Notes: generated from the sequence alone by a model not told the origin. DNA of 64,000 bases from Syntrophobacter sp963666995 (GCA_963666995.1 OY762941.1:1674001-1738000), one strand, 5' to 3'. Counted from the stretch's first letter, positions 16,962 to 25,682 are shown. Translations and numbers: made by a program.

Positions 16962-18689
16962 TCAGAAGTAAAACTTCAGGGTCGTCATGAGCAGATGGTT
17001 GTCGCGGTCATTGGACCGAACTTGGTTAAAATTCTCGATAGTTTCAAAGACATACCGGGTCGTTACACGCCATCGCTGGGTGATGTCGTACGTGACGTCG
17101 GCACCCACCGAGTTGTTGTGTTCCTCAATGGCACTCAGGGTGAGCCCCTGGTCGCTGTGATCGAAGTCGAGCCCCAGGCACAGGTCCGGCCTCAGGTAAT
17201 GGGATATCCGCGCAAAAAAGTCCTGCGCATCGGGCCCTATGAAGTGCCCCATTATCATCTGGGCGTTCGTGTATCCCGACCTGTACCGGGTATGACCGTA
17301 CCAGAAGCCAGGGGTCGAATCGACACGGGTGGCGGTTTTCGCGAATTCGAAGCGGAAATCCGTCGTACCGTCCGGGGTGATGCGGGGAAAGTAAATTCCG
17401 GCCAGATAGGCGATATCTCCCAGCCCGAACCACTCTTCGGGGTACTCCGTTCCGCCGCTGTCTTCCCCGCCGTATTCCAGGTAGAGCTGTGCATTCCACA
17501 TAAACGGGAGTGTTATCCTGAGCTCGTACTCCCCAAGCTGGTCGACGTTGTTCTTCTGGCCGAAGCCGATTCCGGTGATCAGTTTGAAATAATCGAAGCC
17601 ACCCAGTCCGGGTACGCCACTGCCGTTAAACATGAACGTCGTTGCATAGCCGAGTTCAAGCCAGGGCAGCGGCTTGAAGAGGATCGTGCCGCCACCCAGC
17701 AGCGCATTTTCGGGGAGCAGGTAATCCTGCAACTGACCGCAGAAGAACGTGTACTTGAAGGGTCCCAGGTAACTGAAGAACCAGGGGAGGATGGTGGTCG
17801 ACGGATTGGAAATCTTCAGCATGTCGAGGGGCGCCGCGTTGTTGCTCATGATAAGGCTGCCGTGAGCCCCCTGTCCCCACCACATGCTGTCCCGGCCAAA
17901 TTCGATTTCCACGTTCCAGGGGGAGAACTTCGCATAGCCCAGGAGCAGATCCACGTCTGCGTTGCCGAAAGAATTGAGCCTCCCCTGGGTCCAACCACCG
18001 GTCAGGGTGTTCAGATTTCCGCCCTCGCTGTCATTCTGACGAAGCACCACAAGCGGCTCCAGGTAGCCGGAAAAGAGATCGTATACCGTGATGCTTGATG
18101 CGAACTGCAGGGAAAAATTGCTTCCACTTCCGTAGACAATCCCGTTGTTGTTGTAGAGCCCCCCGGTTCCTTCCGTTGCAATGATTCTGCTGACACTCCC
18201 GGGGAATTGCGCAACCCCTTGCTTCCAATTGAGGAACTGCCGAGGTTCCCCATTTACATAAACATAACGCGCCTGGGCTTCTTCGATGGGCTTGAGAACC
18301 ACCGCGGCGGGAGGGTCCGCCTTGCCGCGGCCGTAGACCGTAAGTTCCTCTCTGAATTCACCCTGCAGCCGTTCCAGGAAGTAATCCATCAGCGGGGGGA
18401 GCTTAAGGGATCGCTCCTCTTTGTTTCTCAAGGCTTCATTCACCAGCCTCGCCATTTCCATCCGCGTATACGGCCGGATCCCGTTCATTTGCGACTGGAG
18501 GAGGCCGAAGCCCTCCAGTTTGTCCAGATACCCATACGACCAATGGTCCAATGGGACGTTGTTGGATACGGCAGACCGCGCATCGGGGATACCGCCCGCC
18601 AGAAGCAGGAACAAACAAAGTCCCACTCCAGTGATTCCGGATTTCCTTTGCAGCACGGCACGTAAGGTCGTCAGGACGGGAAAGGCCAT
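16962..18689 (-). CDS. wzi: Wzi-type capsule assembly outer-membrane protein
   Basis: About 575 residues from the ATG at 18689; the frame is open 72 codons further upstream, but the signal peptide begins here (KSGITGVGLCLFLLLAGG, cleaved near DARSA). An S-layer-like segment (LDHWSYGYLDKLEGFGLL) opens the mature protein. A long beta-rich domain follows, with EFGRDSMWWGQGAHG, alternating aromatic strands and a final strand ending in FKFYF, typical of an 18-strand outer-membrane barrel. Wzi proteins bind nascent capsule at the cell surface. It lies downstream of cpsB on the same strand, 434 bp away. Confidence 0.85.
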   Translation of the reverse strand: MAFPVLTTLRAVLQRKSGITGVGLCLFLLLAGGIPDARSAVSNNVPLDHWSYGYLDKLEGFGLLQSQMNGIRPYTRMEMARLVNEALRNKEERSLKLPPLMDYFLERLQGEFREELTVYGRGKADPPAAVVLKPIEEAQARYVYVNGEPRQFLNWKQGVAQFPGSVSRIIATEGTGGLYNNNGIVYGSGSNFSLQFASSITVYDLFSGYLEPLVVLRQNDSEGGNLNTLTGGWTQGRLNSFGNADVDLLLGYAKFSPWNVEIEFGRDSMWWGQGAHGSLIMSNNAAPLDMLKISNPSTTILPWFFSYLGPFKYTFFCGQLQDYLLPENALLGGGTILFKPLPWLELGYATTFMFNGSGVPGLGGFDYFKLITGIGFGQKNNVDQLGEYELRITLPFMWNAQLYLEYGGEDSGGTEYPEEWFGLGDIAYLAGIYFPRITPDGTTDFRFEFAKTATRVDSTPGFWYGHTRYRSGYTNAQMIMGHFIGPDAQDFFARISHYLRPDLCLGLDFDHSDQGLTLSAIEEHNNSVGADVTYDITQRWRVTTRYVFETIENFNQVRSNDRDNHLLMTTLKFYF

Positions 18690-19123
18690 GATGATAACAC
18701 CTGAGTCAAGGTTGGATGAATCAATAGACAAAAAACTTATACCTTCACCGTTCCGGAAGATCAAGTTAATTTGGAAGCATTGCTTAACTGTAACGGGTAC
18801 GGTGGCGGGGCTATGGCATGAAACGCCGGAGCGTCTGCCCAGGACGGAAATACTTAAAGATTTCACGGGAACAAATATGATGAGATATCCAACAAATGCC
18901 GCCATGCACTTGATTGTGCCCGGCTTTATATCACGATTGTCAAGTTTCTATGGTAGTAAACATCTTGTTAAAAATTTCAACATAATAACGCCGGCAGGTC
19001 AACGACTCGAGCCATACGGGCCTCAGACCGCCCGGCGATCGCACCCAAACGGCCCGTTCATCCTCGTTCAGGGGCGCGGTGCTGCATCCGTTTGAACGAA
19101 CGGGCGCGGGTGGAGTCGGTACG
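18690..19123. other. Intergenic region upstream of wzi
   Basis: The 434 bases between cpsB and wzi should carry the wzi promoter. AGGTG lies about 10 bases before the wzi start on the minus strand. The 18740-18960 stretch is AT-rich, as promoters often are, but I cannot name a clear -35/-10 pair. Confidence 0.4.
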
Positions 19124-19942
19124 TTACCAGGAATTCCCCCTGAAGAGCGACAAGAACCGCTGGACCACGTTCCTGGAGGACGGCTTCCCCTGGGGGATAG
19201 GGCCATCGAATTGCAAAGGTTTTCCCTGAACGATGGCCTGAGGAGTATCGTAGACCATCCGGTGTGCCGATTCCTTGCCCACAATGGCCTGTGTTTCCTC
19301 CAGCGCCCGCGAGAGTCTCGGTTTCCGCAGTCCCATGTCATGGGCATCGGTTGCAAGGATGTGCACCATCCGGTGTTCCAGCAGGAAGCGGGAGAAGCGC
19401 TGGACCTTCCGTCCGAAGATTCCCAGTATGCTTGCAGCCGTTATCTGGGTGAGAGCGCCCGTTTCGATCCAGCCGTACAGCGGGGACGGATCCTCCATCA
19501 GCATGGGGTATCGCTCGGGGTGGCTGATGATCGGCCTGATGTTGTGGCTCCGCATCTCCCAGAAAAAATCATCGACCCTTCGAGGGACCGCATCGACAGG
19601 CAGTTCAAGGAGCGCATAGCGCCCGGTATCGTTCACGGAGAGAATCTCTCCCGAACCCATCTTCTCAATAATGTTGAAATCCAACCGCAATTCCGATCCC
19701 GGATAGACGGTCAGCGGGATGTTCTGATCCAGGAGTTCCCGCCTGAGTCTCTCCAAAGCATTCAAAACGGCTTGCCGCGTGTTATTGATGTACCCGCGCG
19801 ACCAGTGAGGCGTGCACACCACCCCGATAATGCCGTCGTCCACGGCCATGCGGGCCATGGTAAGAGTCTGCTCCCAATCGACGGCGCCATCGTCCAGGTG
19901 GGGGAGCATGTGATTGTGAAGATCCAGCACTTTCTGTTCCAC
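19124..19942 (-). CDS. cpsB: CpsB/YwqE PHP-family tyrosine-protein phosphatase
   Basis: A 272-residue PHP-domain metalloenzyme. Metal ligands are visible in LDLHNHMLPHLDDGA at the start, VVCTPHW, PIISHPERY and ATDAHDMGLR, in the order of CpsB/YwqE. These manganese-dependent phosphatases remove phosphate from the tyrosine tail of capsule autokinases, so its substrate is probably the kinase at 1-1500. In a Gram-negative setting it replaces the Wzb-type low-molecular-weight phosphatase. Confidence 0.9.
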   Translation of the reverse strand: MEQKVLDLHNHMLPHLDDGAVDWEQTLTMARMAVDDGIIGVVCTPHWSRGYINNTRQAVLNALERLRRELLDQNIPLTVYPGSELRLDFNIIEKMGSGEILSVNDTGRYALLELPVDAVPRRVDDFFWEMRSHNIRPIISHPERYPMLMEDPSPLYGWIETGALTQITAASILGIFGRKVQRFSRFLLEHRMVHILATDAHDMGLRKPRLSRALEETQAIVGKESAHRMVYDTPQAIVQGKPLQFDGPIPQGKPSSRNVVQRFLSLFRGNSW

Positions 19943-20412
19943 CTTATTCGAATTGAGTTACTATGACGACCCAAGCCTCGGTCCCTGGGGAACCCCGGCT
20001 TGTCCATTTGCCACATGGGCTTCCATCCGCTCGTTAGAGCAGCATAGCGCCAATTCATTAATATCGCAATGCATCTGTGCCGTACAAGAATTTGCAGCCA
20101 TACCCGCATCGCAGAATATCTCCGGATTGTCAAATCCGAAATACTCTGTTCCCGCCTTCGATGAGTCCACCGTTCAAAAAGTTCATGAAAATGAGACGCC
20201 CCTTTCATCAAGATGTAACGCACGCCTGATAGGTTACCCGCCAGATTCTGTTTCTCTTATACGCCATCCGGGTCTCGGCGGTCCGTTGCCCGGAGGAGAA
20301 ACGGCAGGGCAACCGGGCAGCAGCAAAATGACCGTACGACAGGAGGCGTTGGCTTGATGCAGGACAATGCTGAGGAAAGAAACAATCCAGACACTTGAAA
20401 GGGGCAAATTCA
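19943..20412. other. 470-bp divergent intergenic region
   Basis: Separates cpsB (leftward) from the metallophosphoesterase gene (rightward) and must hold both promoters. At 20278-20325 there are several GC-rich complementary segments (GTTGCCCGG, GGGCAACC, CCGGGC) that could fold, but they match no riboswitch class I know. No PhoB-type direct repeat was found here. Confidence 0.4.
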
Positions 20413-22026
20413 ATGAAACGATTATCATTTTCGAGAACGATTCGGATGTTGGCGCTGGCGGTGGTGCTCGCGGTATCCATGGCCGCAGGCACGGCTTCAG
20501 CGGCGCCATGGAGCTTCGGTGTCATGTCCGACACTCAATGGACCGTACCCGATGACGGGCTGAACCCCAACTCCGTGGCCGTCGGGATCATCAACCAGAT
20601 CAACGCCCAGTTCATCAAGGCCGGTGTGAAGTTCGTCGTGCAGGTAGGAGACCTCACGGACAACGGGAGCAACGATGCTCTGAGCACGCGGGCCTCGGCC
20701 GCCCAGGCGCTCTACGACGCCGGGATCGGCTTCTACCCGTTCAGGGGCAACCATGAAAGTTCGCAGGCAGCAGGGGTACAGTTTCAGACGCTCTTCCCGC
20801 AGACCCAGGGGACCGGTCCGAATGTCGTTGGCGCCACTAACTTCAGCAGCCCCGGTACGAATCTGGCCGGGCTGAGTTACTCCTTCGACTACCAGAATGC
20901 ACGCTTCGTGCTGCTCGACCAGTTCACGCGCACCGACGGCACGGGCAGTTCCGCTGATGCCCTGAACAACCACAACATCGCCGACCAGCAGACCTGGATC
21001 AACACCACGCTGGCAGGCAAGCCCGCTGACGGTCACGTCTTCGTCTTCTCCCACAAGAACCTGATCGGCCAGAACCACGTGGATATGCTTCTAGGCTCCA
21101 ACCCAAGCCAGAATCCGGACGCTCAGAATGCTTTCATCGAGAGTCTGCAGTCTAACGGCGCGCGTTATTACATCAGCGGGCACGACCATATCCACCAACG
21201 TTCGCTCATCGAGAGTCCGGACGGCGCTTCGGCTGTGCAGGAAATCATCGGCGCTTCCGACAGTTCGAAGTTTTACATTCCGGTCATTCCTTCAAACGAC
21301 AACAAGTACGATAACCCTACCCGTGAAACGTCCATCCAGCAGGAACGCAACGCCATTGGATTCTACATCTATACGGTCGACGGTCCGCGCGTAACGGTGG
21401 ATTATTATTCTGCCAAAGCAAAGCCAACACTCTATGAAGGCGAATACCTCATTTACAGCACGCCGACTCTCAAGTTCGCCAAAAAGGAAACTTTCGGTTA
21501 CAGCCTCAACGGCAAGGAGTTCCTGGTACCCCAGGGCGGGTCCCTTACCAAGATAACCGACAGCCACGGGGACACAACCGCCAAGATCCTCAGCGGCAAG
21601 AACAACAACACGGCCAACGACGGCAGCCGCCGTCCGTTGACGATGGCCGTGGACACCGGATGGTCCCCCAAAACCAATCTCACGTCGAGCTTCGTCTTCA
21701 GCCTGTGGGGCATGGCGACCCGCCTCGGATTCAGGCAGACCGACGTGTACGCGCTCTCGATGACGATCGGGACCCAGGTGACCGCCAACAAAGCACTCCA
21801 GGCTCAGCTCGCCGGCGGCTCATTCGGCCTGGCCACGAAAAATTCCAGTGGTCGCTGGATCAATGCCGTGGATACCAACTTCGGAGGCACCAAGAAGTTC
21901 GTGGTCGGTCCCTGGCGCGCCAAGTACACGCTGGGAACCTACGGCTTCGACCCGAGCACCCTGACCGCCTGGGCAGTAGTCAACCATGGCGGCGATTTTG
22001 CCATCGCCTGGCACAAGGACCTCTAA
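20413..22026 (+). CDS. Secreted calcineurin-like metallophosphoesterase
   Basis: About 537 residues from the ATG at 20413, which has AAAGGGG 9 bases before it. A signal peptide (LALAVVLAVSMAAG, cleaved near ASAAP) leads into the metallophosphoesterase motifs in order: GVMSDTQW, VGDLTDNG, GNHE, FSHKN and SGHDHIHQ, the standard dinuclear metal site. The last 180 residues form a beta-rich domain of unknown role. It would hydrolyse phosphomono- or diesters outside the inner membrane and so fits the phosphate theme of the window, but I find no PhoB box before it. Confidence 0.85.
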   Translation: MKRLSFSRTIRMLALAVVLAVSMAAGTASAAPWSFGVMSDTQWTVPDDGLNPNSVAVGIINQINAQFIKAGVKFVVQVGDLTDNGSNDALSTRASAAQALYDAGIGFYPFRGNHESSQAAGVQFQTLFPQTQGTGPNVVGATNFSSPGTNLAGLSYSFDYQNARFVLLDQFTRTDGTGSSADALNNHNIADQQTWINTTLAGKPADGHVFVFSHKNLIGQNHVDMLLGSNPSQNPDAQNAFIESLQSNGARYYISGHDHIHQRSLIESPDGASAVQEIIGASDSSKFYIPVIPSNDNKYDNPTRETSIQQERNAIGFYIYTVDGPRVTVDYYSAKAKPTLYEGEYLIYSTPTLKFAKKETFGYSLNGKEFLVPQGGSLTKITDSHGDTTAKILSGKNNNTANDGSRRPLTMAVDTGWSPKTNLTSSFVFSLWGMATRLGFRQTDVYALSMTIGTQVTANKALQAQLAGGSFGLATKNSSGRWINAVDTNFGGTKKFVVGPWRAKYTLGTYGFDPSTLTAWAVVNHGGDFAIAWHKDL

Positions 22027-22230
22027 TCCCGATGCCGAGCGTTGCCGCGGAGTATACGAATGGTCCACACCTCCTGAAACCGGAGGCCGCTCTGTTGTCC
22101 CCTTTTCGACGGTAAGAGCGCCGAACCGGGCGATACGAGGTCGGTGTTCACTGCCCTGGAGCCGGTACTGCGGTGCCGCATACCGGCGTCAGCGGCGAAG
22201 CCGGAGGCAGAAACCCGACCAGGCTCCATG

Positions 22231-22267
22231 AAAGGGAACTCATCGTTTTGACGAGTTCCCTTTTTTT
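22231..22267 (+). terminator. Rho-independent terminator
   Basis: GGGAACTC (22234-22241) pairs with GAGTTCCC (22253-22260), followed by TTTTTTT and preceded by AAs. It probably ends the metallophosphoesterase transcript about 200 bases after its stop codon. Confidence 0.8.
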
Positions 22268-22357
22268 CGATCGAGGATTCGGCTTCACGCGCCGGCGCGA
22301 GGGCCGGGCGCACTCCAAAGCCGCGCAGCGGCGTGGAGGTGCTGAGGGGCGCAACTC

Positions 22358-22425
22358 CCGCTCTTCTGAGAAACGTCGTTTGCCGCTTTCATGAACGCAA
22401 TCCGGCATGATGCCCGCCTCACCCG
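22358..22425. repeat. Dispersed repeat, family A copy 3 (diverged)
   Basis: CTCTTCTGAGAAACGTCGTT then TGCCGCTTTCATGAACGCAA, a diverged form of the family A core. Confidence 0.6.
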
Positions 22426-22583
22426 CGAAGCATCAAAATGGGCATTCCGGGACTTTAATTTGTCGGTAACTCAGTATAATTTATTATTGACATCACAAAG
22501 CTCAATATTAGTTTGAAACTGCGACTTCAAGTGCTCTCCGTTCGACCGGTACAGTGAATGCTTGAAAATCAGTGGAGGCAGGA

Positions 22584-23114
22584 ATGGCCGGTTCCCAGGG
22601 TCACACGAAAATTGTCAGTACCACTCCCCGCCGGACCAGGGTCAGGTTATCCACCAAACGGCGCACGAAAAAAGAGATGACAAGGATCGCGGGGGCGCTC
22701 GAAAAATTCCCTTTCGTCCGTGGAGTCCAGGAAAACGTCAAGACCGGGAGTCTGCTGATCCGGCATTCGGAAGGCAGCCTCGGAAAACTGGAGCAAGTCC
22801 TGATCGACCTGGGAATCATCCTCCAGAGTGCGACGGGCGCAGAATTCCACATGGCGGAAGGAAAGGCGCGCATCGCCGCGGGGATGGCGGATGCCGTCTC
22901 AGACTTGGACAGGCGGATCGGCCTCGCAACGAACGGGATCGTAAATCTTCGGGCAATAGTGCCTCTTGGACTCGGCGCCCTCGCCGTAGTCCAATTGTTG
23001 CGCAAGGGGTGGCAAATTGAAGCCACTCCCTGGTACGTCCTTGCTTATGCGGCCTTTGACAGTTTTATAAAACTGCATTATTCGCGGGAGTACAAACCCG
23101 TTCATCACTCCTGA
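22584..23114 (+). CDS. HMA_2-like small membrane protein
   Basis: A 176-residue protein (ATG at 22584, GGAGG 5 bases upstream). The N-terminus has TTPRRTRVRLS, a variant of the arginine motif of its neighbours in which the His is missing. A ferredoxin-like region with VRGVQENVKTGSLLIRH follows, as in heavy-metal-associated domain 2 proteins. The C-terminal third has two predicted membrane helices (AIVPLGLGALAVVQLL and WYVLAYAAFDSFIKL). There is no CxxC metal motif. The function is unknown; it is the first gene of the HMA_2/DUF5132/ATPase cluster and shares its two-helix tail plan with the protein at 25197. Confidence 0.75.
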   Translation: MAGSQGHTKIVSTTPRRTRVRLSTKRRTKKEMTRIAGALEKFPFVRGVQENVKTGSLLIRHSEGSLGKLEQVLIDLGIILQSATGAEFHMAEGKARIAAGMADAVSDLDRRIGLATNGIVNLRAIVPLGLGALAVVQLLRKGWQIEATPWYVLAYAAFDSFIKLHYSREYKPVHHS

Positions 23115-23358
23115 AACCATCCCTCCATAAAACCACTCCAAACGCTCTCTTATTCATCACCGCCGCCATAATCTACGGAATTGCAACGAATCCGAAATCA
23201 TTCTGTAACATTGGGGATATAGACTGACTTTCGGATTATGGGCGGAGCTGAAACAACTTCCCATATTGCCCTGCAGTCTCTGCCCATTCCCCGGACGGGT
23301 TGTTCCGTAAACGGGAAGAAATCTTCCGGAATCGAGCGATGCGGGCCCGGCATTCGGT

Positions 23359-23387
23359 CTGTAACAAACGTGTAACCGCACCATCAT
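23359..23387 (+). promoter_or_regulatory. PhoB box array upstream of the zinc-ribbon/HMA_2 genes
   Basis: Half-sites CTGTAAC (23359), GTGTAAC (23370) and CCATCAT (23381) repeat at exact 11-base steps, with 4-base spacers. Two 7-base direct repeats with a 4-base spacer is the E. coli PhoB box geometry. It lies 38-55 bases before the TTG start at 23414 on the same strand. Confidence 0.7.
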
Positions 23388-23413
23388 CAAAATGGAATGA
23401 AGAGGCCTTATCA

Positions 23414-23698
23414 TTGGAACCCGAGGACTCAGGGGCCGGATGCCCGGTGTGCCACGCAAACGTGTTCTACCGGTACGGCAGGACAAAACAAGGGAAACAG
23501 CGTGTTCGATGCCTCATGTGCGGAAGGCAGTTCACGTTGGGACCCGTTCGGGCGCGGGTTGAAAATAAGCCGGCCTGTCCCAACTGCGGGAAGACGATGC
23601 ATCTCTACAAGAGGGAAAAAACCGCGCTGAGGTTCAGATGTTCCGGCTATCCAAAATGCAGGACGTTCGAGAAGATCCAAACGGAGGAAGAAAGATGA
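23414..23698 (+). CDS. Small double zinc-ribbon protein
   Basis: About 94 residues. The first ribbon (CPVC...VRCLMCGRQF) resembles the N-terminal zinc finger of IS1 InsA and related DNA-binding ribbons. The second (CPNCGKTM...RCSGYPKCRTF) resembles the C4 zinc finger at the end of topoisomerase I. The frame is open to 23300 with ATG at 23339, but that lies upstream of the PhoB-like box. TTG at 23414 has AGAGG 8 bases before it and is preferred. The next gene starts in its stop codon (ATGA). It may be a transcription factor or accessory protein of the HMA_2 cluster; no inverted repeats or transposase indicate an insertion sequence. Confidence 0.65.
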   Translation: MEPEDSGAGCPVCHANVFYRYGRTKQGKQRVRCLMCGRQFTLGPVRARVENKPACPNCGKTMHLYKREKTALRFRCSGYPKCRTFEKIQTEEER

Positions 23699-24066
23699 GC
23701 TACTACGTCCACCATGTTCCGGGGAGGCTGCGGGTTAAAACCCCATTCATCAAGAAAGACCCACTCGTGGCCGGGCAAATTGAGAAACTCCTGACGTCAA
23801 TGCCGGGTATCACCTCGGTCATTGCCAACCAGTTGACCGGCAGTGTGGTCGTTAATTTCGATTCGACAATCTTGGACCCGCAAAGAATCCTGGACGTCCT
23901 GAAGCTCAATGGCTATTTCGACCCGTCAAAGGCTGTCACCAGTGAGCAGTATATCGAAGAAGGGCTCTCGAAGACGAGTAATCTGGTCGGCAAAGCACTT
24001 CTGGGATTTTTCCTCGAAAAGGCGTTCGAGGGTTCGCCCCTGGCTTTGCTGTCAGTCATCATCTGA
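23695..24066 (+). CDS. HMA_2-domain protein with C-terminal membrane helix
   Basis: A 123-residue protein. It begins MSYYVHHVPGRLRVKTP, the H-x3-G-R-x-R motif shared across this cluster. A ferredoxin-like domain follows (MPGITSVIANQLTGSVVVNFD), then one hydrophobic helix at the C-terminus (LVGKALLGFFLEKAF). No CxxC is present, so it is not a classical copper-type HMA domain. The ATG overlaps the zinc-ribbon stop, with GGAGGAAG upstream, so both are made from one message, likely under the PhoB-type box at 23359. In ferrosome systems a motif of this kind marks organelle-associated membrane proteins (from memory); here the function is unknown. Confidence 0.78.
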   Translation: MSYYVHHVPGRLRVKTPFIKKDPLVAGQIEKLLTSMPGITSVIANQLTGSVVVNFDSTILDPQRILDVLKLNGYFDPSKAVTSEQYIEEGLSKTSNLVGKALLGFFLEKAFEGSPLALLSVII

Positions 24067-24220
24067 CCGGCGATCATTCGAGGCGTTTATTAAGTCCGGC
24101 ACCCGGCGGGCCGATCATTTCGCCACTGAATCGAAACGCCGGCGTTGAGGCACCCGGCAGAACGGTGTGCCCGGGAAGGAATTTTCAGACGGGCCGATCG
24201 CCCGGAAGTTTTGCAGTTTC

Positions 24221-24550
24221 TCAACACCCATCCCACAATCCCTGCAACCGCTTTTTGAATTCCGCGGCAAGCTCCGGCCTCTTCCTTAGATCCTTTAGAC
24301 TCTCCCAGATGGAAAAAGGCAGCCTGTTCTGATCGTATTCAATTACCACAGATCCTATAATATAGTTAATTCGAATACTTACAATTCCAGGAATGGATCC
24401 GATCATTCCCTTGACATCCGTTTTGCCAACCGCCCCAAGACCTGAAGGCAGGATCCTCAGCCTGATCCTGCCGGGAATGTGGTGGACCACCTCCGTATGA
24501 GGGGCCAGGAACATCAGGTCATCCACCACGTCAGTCGCCGGGTTTTTCAT
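24221..24550 (-). CDS. HMA_2-domain protein, soluble form
   Basis: About 109 residues from the ATG at 24550 (AGGAAAAGAG just upstream); the frame extends 13 codons further to a TTG. The motif VVHHIPGRIRLRILP is the clearest copy of the cluster's H-x3-G-R-x-R-x-R sequence. It is followed by IPGIVSIRINYIIGSVVIEYD and an amphipathic C-terminus without a membrane helix. It is the only cluster member on the minus strand. A weak PhoB-spaced pair on the minus strand (24772-24789) could serve it. Confidence 0.75.
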   Translation of the reverse strand: MKNPATDVVDDLMFLAPHTEVVHHIPGRIRLRILPSGLGAVGKTDVKGMIGSIPGIVSIRINYIIGSVVIEYDQNRLPFSIWESLKDLRKRPELAAEFKKRLQGLWDGC

Positions 24551-24718
24551 ATCTCTTTTCCTGTTTTTATTTTCGTCTCTCGCGTTCAAATGTCCAACCG
24601 CCTCGTGAAGAGCCGCCCGCAGGTGTTCTTCCCGCCGAGCCGTCGATTGCGGCTCGCCCAGCGTTCCTCAAGTTCATTCCGGACGTGTATTATATAACAT
24701 AGAGGTAAAGCCTCCGTG

Positions 24719-24755
24719 TTGACAAGCATATTTGCCTTACATATGTTGTAGGCAA
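24719..24755 (+). promoter_or_regulatory. Promoter with overlapping inverted repeat
   Basis: TTGACA (24719-24724), a 17-base spacer and TATGTT (24742-24747) form a plausible sigma-70 promoter. An interrupted palindrome, TTGCCT (24732-24737) and AGGCAA (24750-24755), covers the -10 region and looks like an operator. It is about 135 bases before the DUF5132 gene. The regulator is unknown. Confidence 0.5.
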
Positions 24756-24888
24756 GTAATGAAAGAAGTGCATGACATCACGGTTATTCAATCTTATTTT
24801 AGTTACTTGCAATCTGCGCAATTCAAGCTGCAGACAGCCGGGCATCTCTTAGAAATTTAAGCTTATCAATCCCACAGGAGGTTTGACC

Positions 24889-25197
24889 ATGGGACTTTTC
24901 GATAATGGTTTCAGGATCGGAACCGGTGTTGCAGTAGGTATCGGGGCCCTCATTCTGGCTCCCACGGTAATCCCCATGGTGGCGGCAATCGTTAAGCCGT
25001 TGGCAAAAGCCGCCATCAAGAGCGGCCTGATGCTCGTGGAGAAGGGGAAGGAGATCGCCGCGGAGACGAAGGAAGTCCTGGAGGACCTTGCTGCTGAGGC
25101 AAAGGCGGAGCTCACCGAGGAGCAGGCGCGCGCAGCCGCATCGCAGCCGGAAGTGTCCGTAAGCCCCGTTTCAAATCCGGAACAAGGATCGGTTTGA
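24889..25197 (+). CDS. DUF5132 family membrane protein
   Basis: A 102-residue protein recognisable as DUF5132: MGLFDNGFRIGTG, then a glycine/alanine-rich membrane helix (VGIGALILAPTVIPMVAAIV), then a charged amphipathic helix (EKGKEIAAETKEVLEDLAAE) and an acidic tail. The ATG at 24889 has AGGAGGT 7 bases upstream. DUF5132 has no known function; I recall it travelling with HMA_2 proteins and P-type ATPases. The stop overlaps the next start (TGATG), so the two proteins are coupled. Confidence 0.82.
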   Translation: MGLFDNGFRIGTGVAVGIGALILAPTVIPMVAAIVKPLAKAAIKSGLMLVEKGKEIAAETKEVLEDLAAEAKAELTEEQARAAASQPEVSVSPVSNPEQGSV

Positions 25198-25682
25198 TGC
25201 TTCCCGAGGCCTACGTATGCCATAAGATTCCAGGCAGGATCAGGATCAGGATCCCGTCCAGAAAGGGCAATGAAGTCTATTTTTCGTCGCTCGGTTCCCA
25301 CTTTTCACGATTCCAGGGCTTCGAGAAGCTCGAAGTCAACGAGGTGACCGGGAGCGTGCTCTTCGTGGGCGAGGCGGATCTGGAGGAAATCGCCGATTAT
25401 GCTCTGGGAAACCAACTCTTCGTGTTGAGAGGCGCCGGCTCCCCGCCAACGCCTGTATCTCAACGAATTCTTGGGGAGTTCGGCCAGATAAACGGTCGGC
25501 TCCGCAGATTTACGGGGGGTGAAATCGACCTTGCAAGCCTCGCTTTTGTGGCCCTCGTAAGTGCGGGTTTGTACCAGATCAGCATCGGGGAATTCATCGC
25601 CCCGGCGTGGTACACGGCCTTCTGGTATGCCACGAATATATCCCTCAAGGCCAACACCGGCGGAGCCGGTAGTCCTGCCTGA
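25197..25682 (+). CDS. HMA_2-domain protein with two membrane helices
   Basis: A 161-residue protein. The N-terminal motif CHKIPGRIRIRIPSRKG is a full H-x3-G-R-x-R-x-R copy. A ferredoxin-like domain (FEKLEVNEVTGSVLFVGE) follows, then two C-terminal hydrophobic helices (LASLAFVALVSAGLYQI and IAPAWYTAFWYATNISL). Its plan matches the protein at 22584. It is translationally coupled to the DUF5132 gene. Membrane-anchored with the positively charged domain in the cytoplasm (inference). Confidence 0.78.
   Translation: MLPEAYVCHKIPGRIRIRIPSRKGNEVYFSSLGSHFSRFQGFEKLEVNEVTGSVLFVGEADLEEIADYALGNQLFVLRGAGSPPTPVSQRILGEFGQINGRLRRFTGGEIDLASLAFVALVSAGLYQISIGEFIAPAWYTAFWYATNISLKANTGGAGSPA

Larger units (their letters stand above)
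22027..22583. other. Intergenic region: terminator, repeat, possible weak PhoB box
   Basis: Contains the terminator at 22231-22267, repeat family A copy 3 at 22358-22425 and an AT-rich promoter-like stretch at 22455-22520. Two half-sites, CTTTAAT at 22453 and CGGTAAC at 22464, have PhoB spacing, with TATAAT at 22475-22480. The match is weak and the -10 distance (4 bases) differs from the other boxes in the window. Confidence 0.45.

Noticed and set aside
16659..18098. A 479-codon open frame on the plus strand opposite wzi
   Set aside because: It is antisense to a well-supported Wzi protein, has low-complexity composition and no recognisable domain or ribosome site.
18780..18800. PhoB box upstream of wzi
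   Set aside because: CTTAACTGTAAC is on the wrong strand for wzi and the half-sites are not 11 bases apart.
20200..20400. Riboswitch upstream of the metallophosphoesterase
   Set aside because: GC-rich complementary segments are present, but no conserved core of cobalamin, cyclic-di-GMP, SAM or other known classes could be recognised.
23414..23698. IS1 InsA remnant
   Set aside because: Only the zinc ribbon resembles InsA; a second topoisomerase-type ribbon follows, no insB or terminal repeats are present, and the gene is coupled to an HMA_2 gene.
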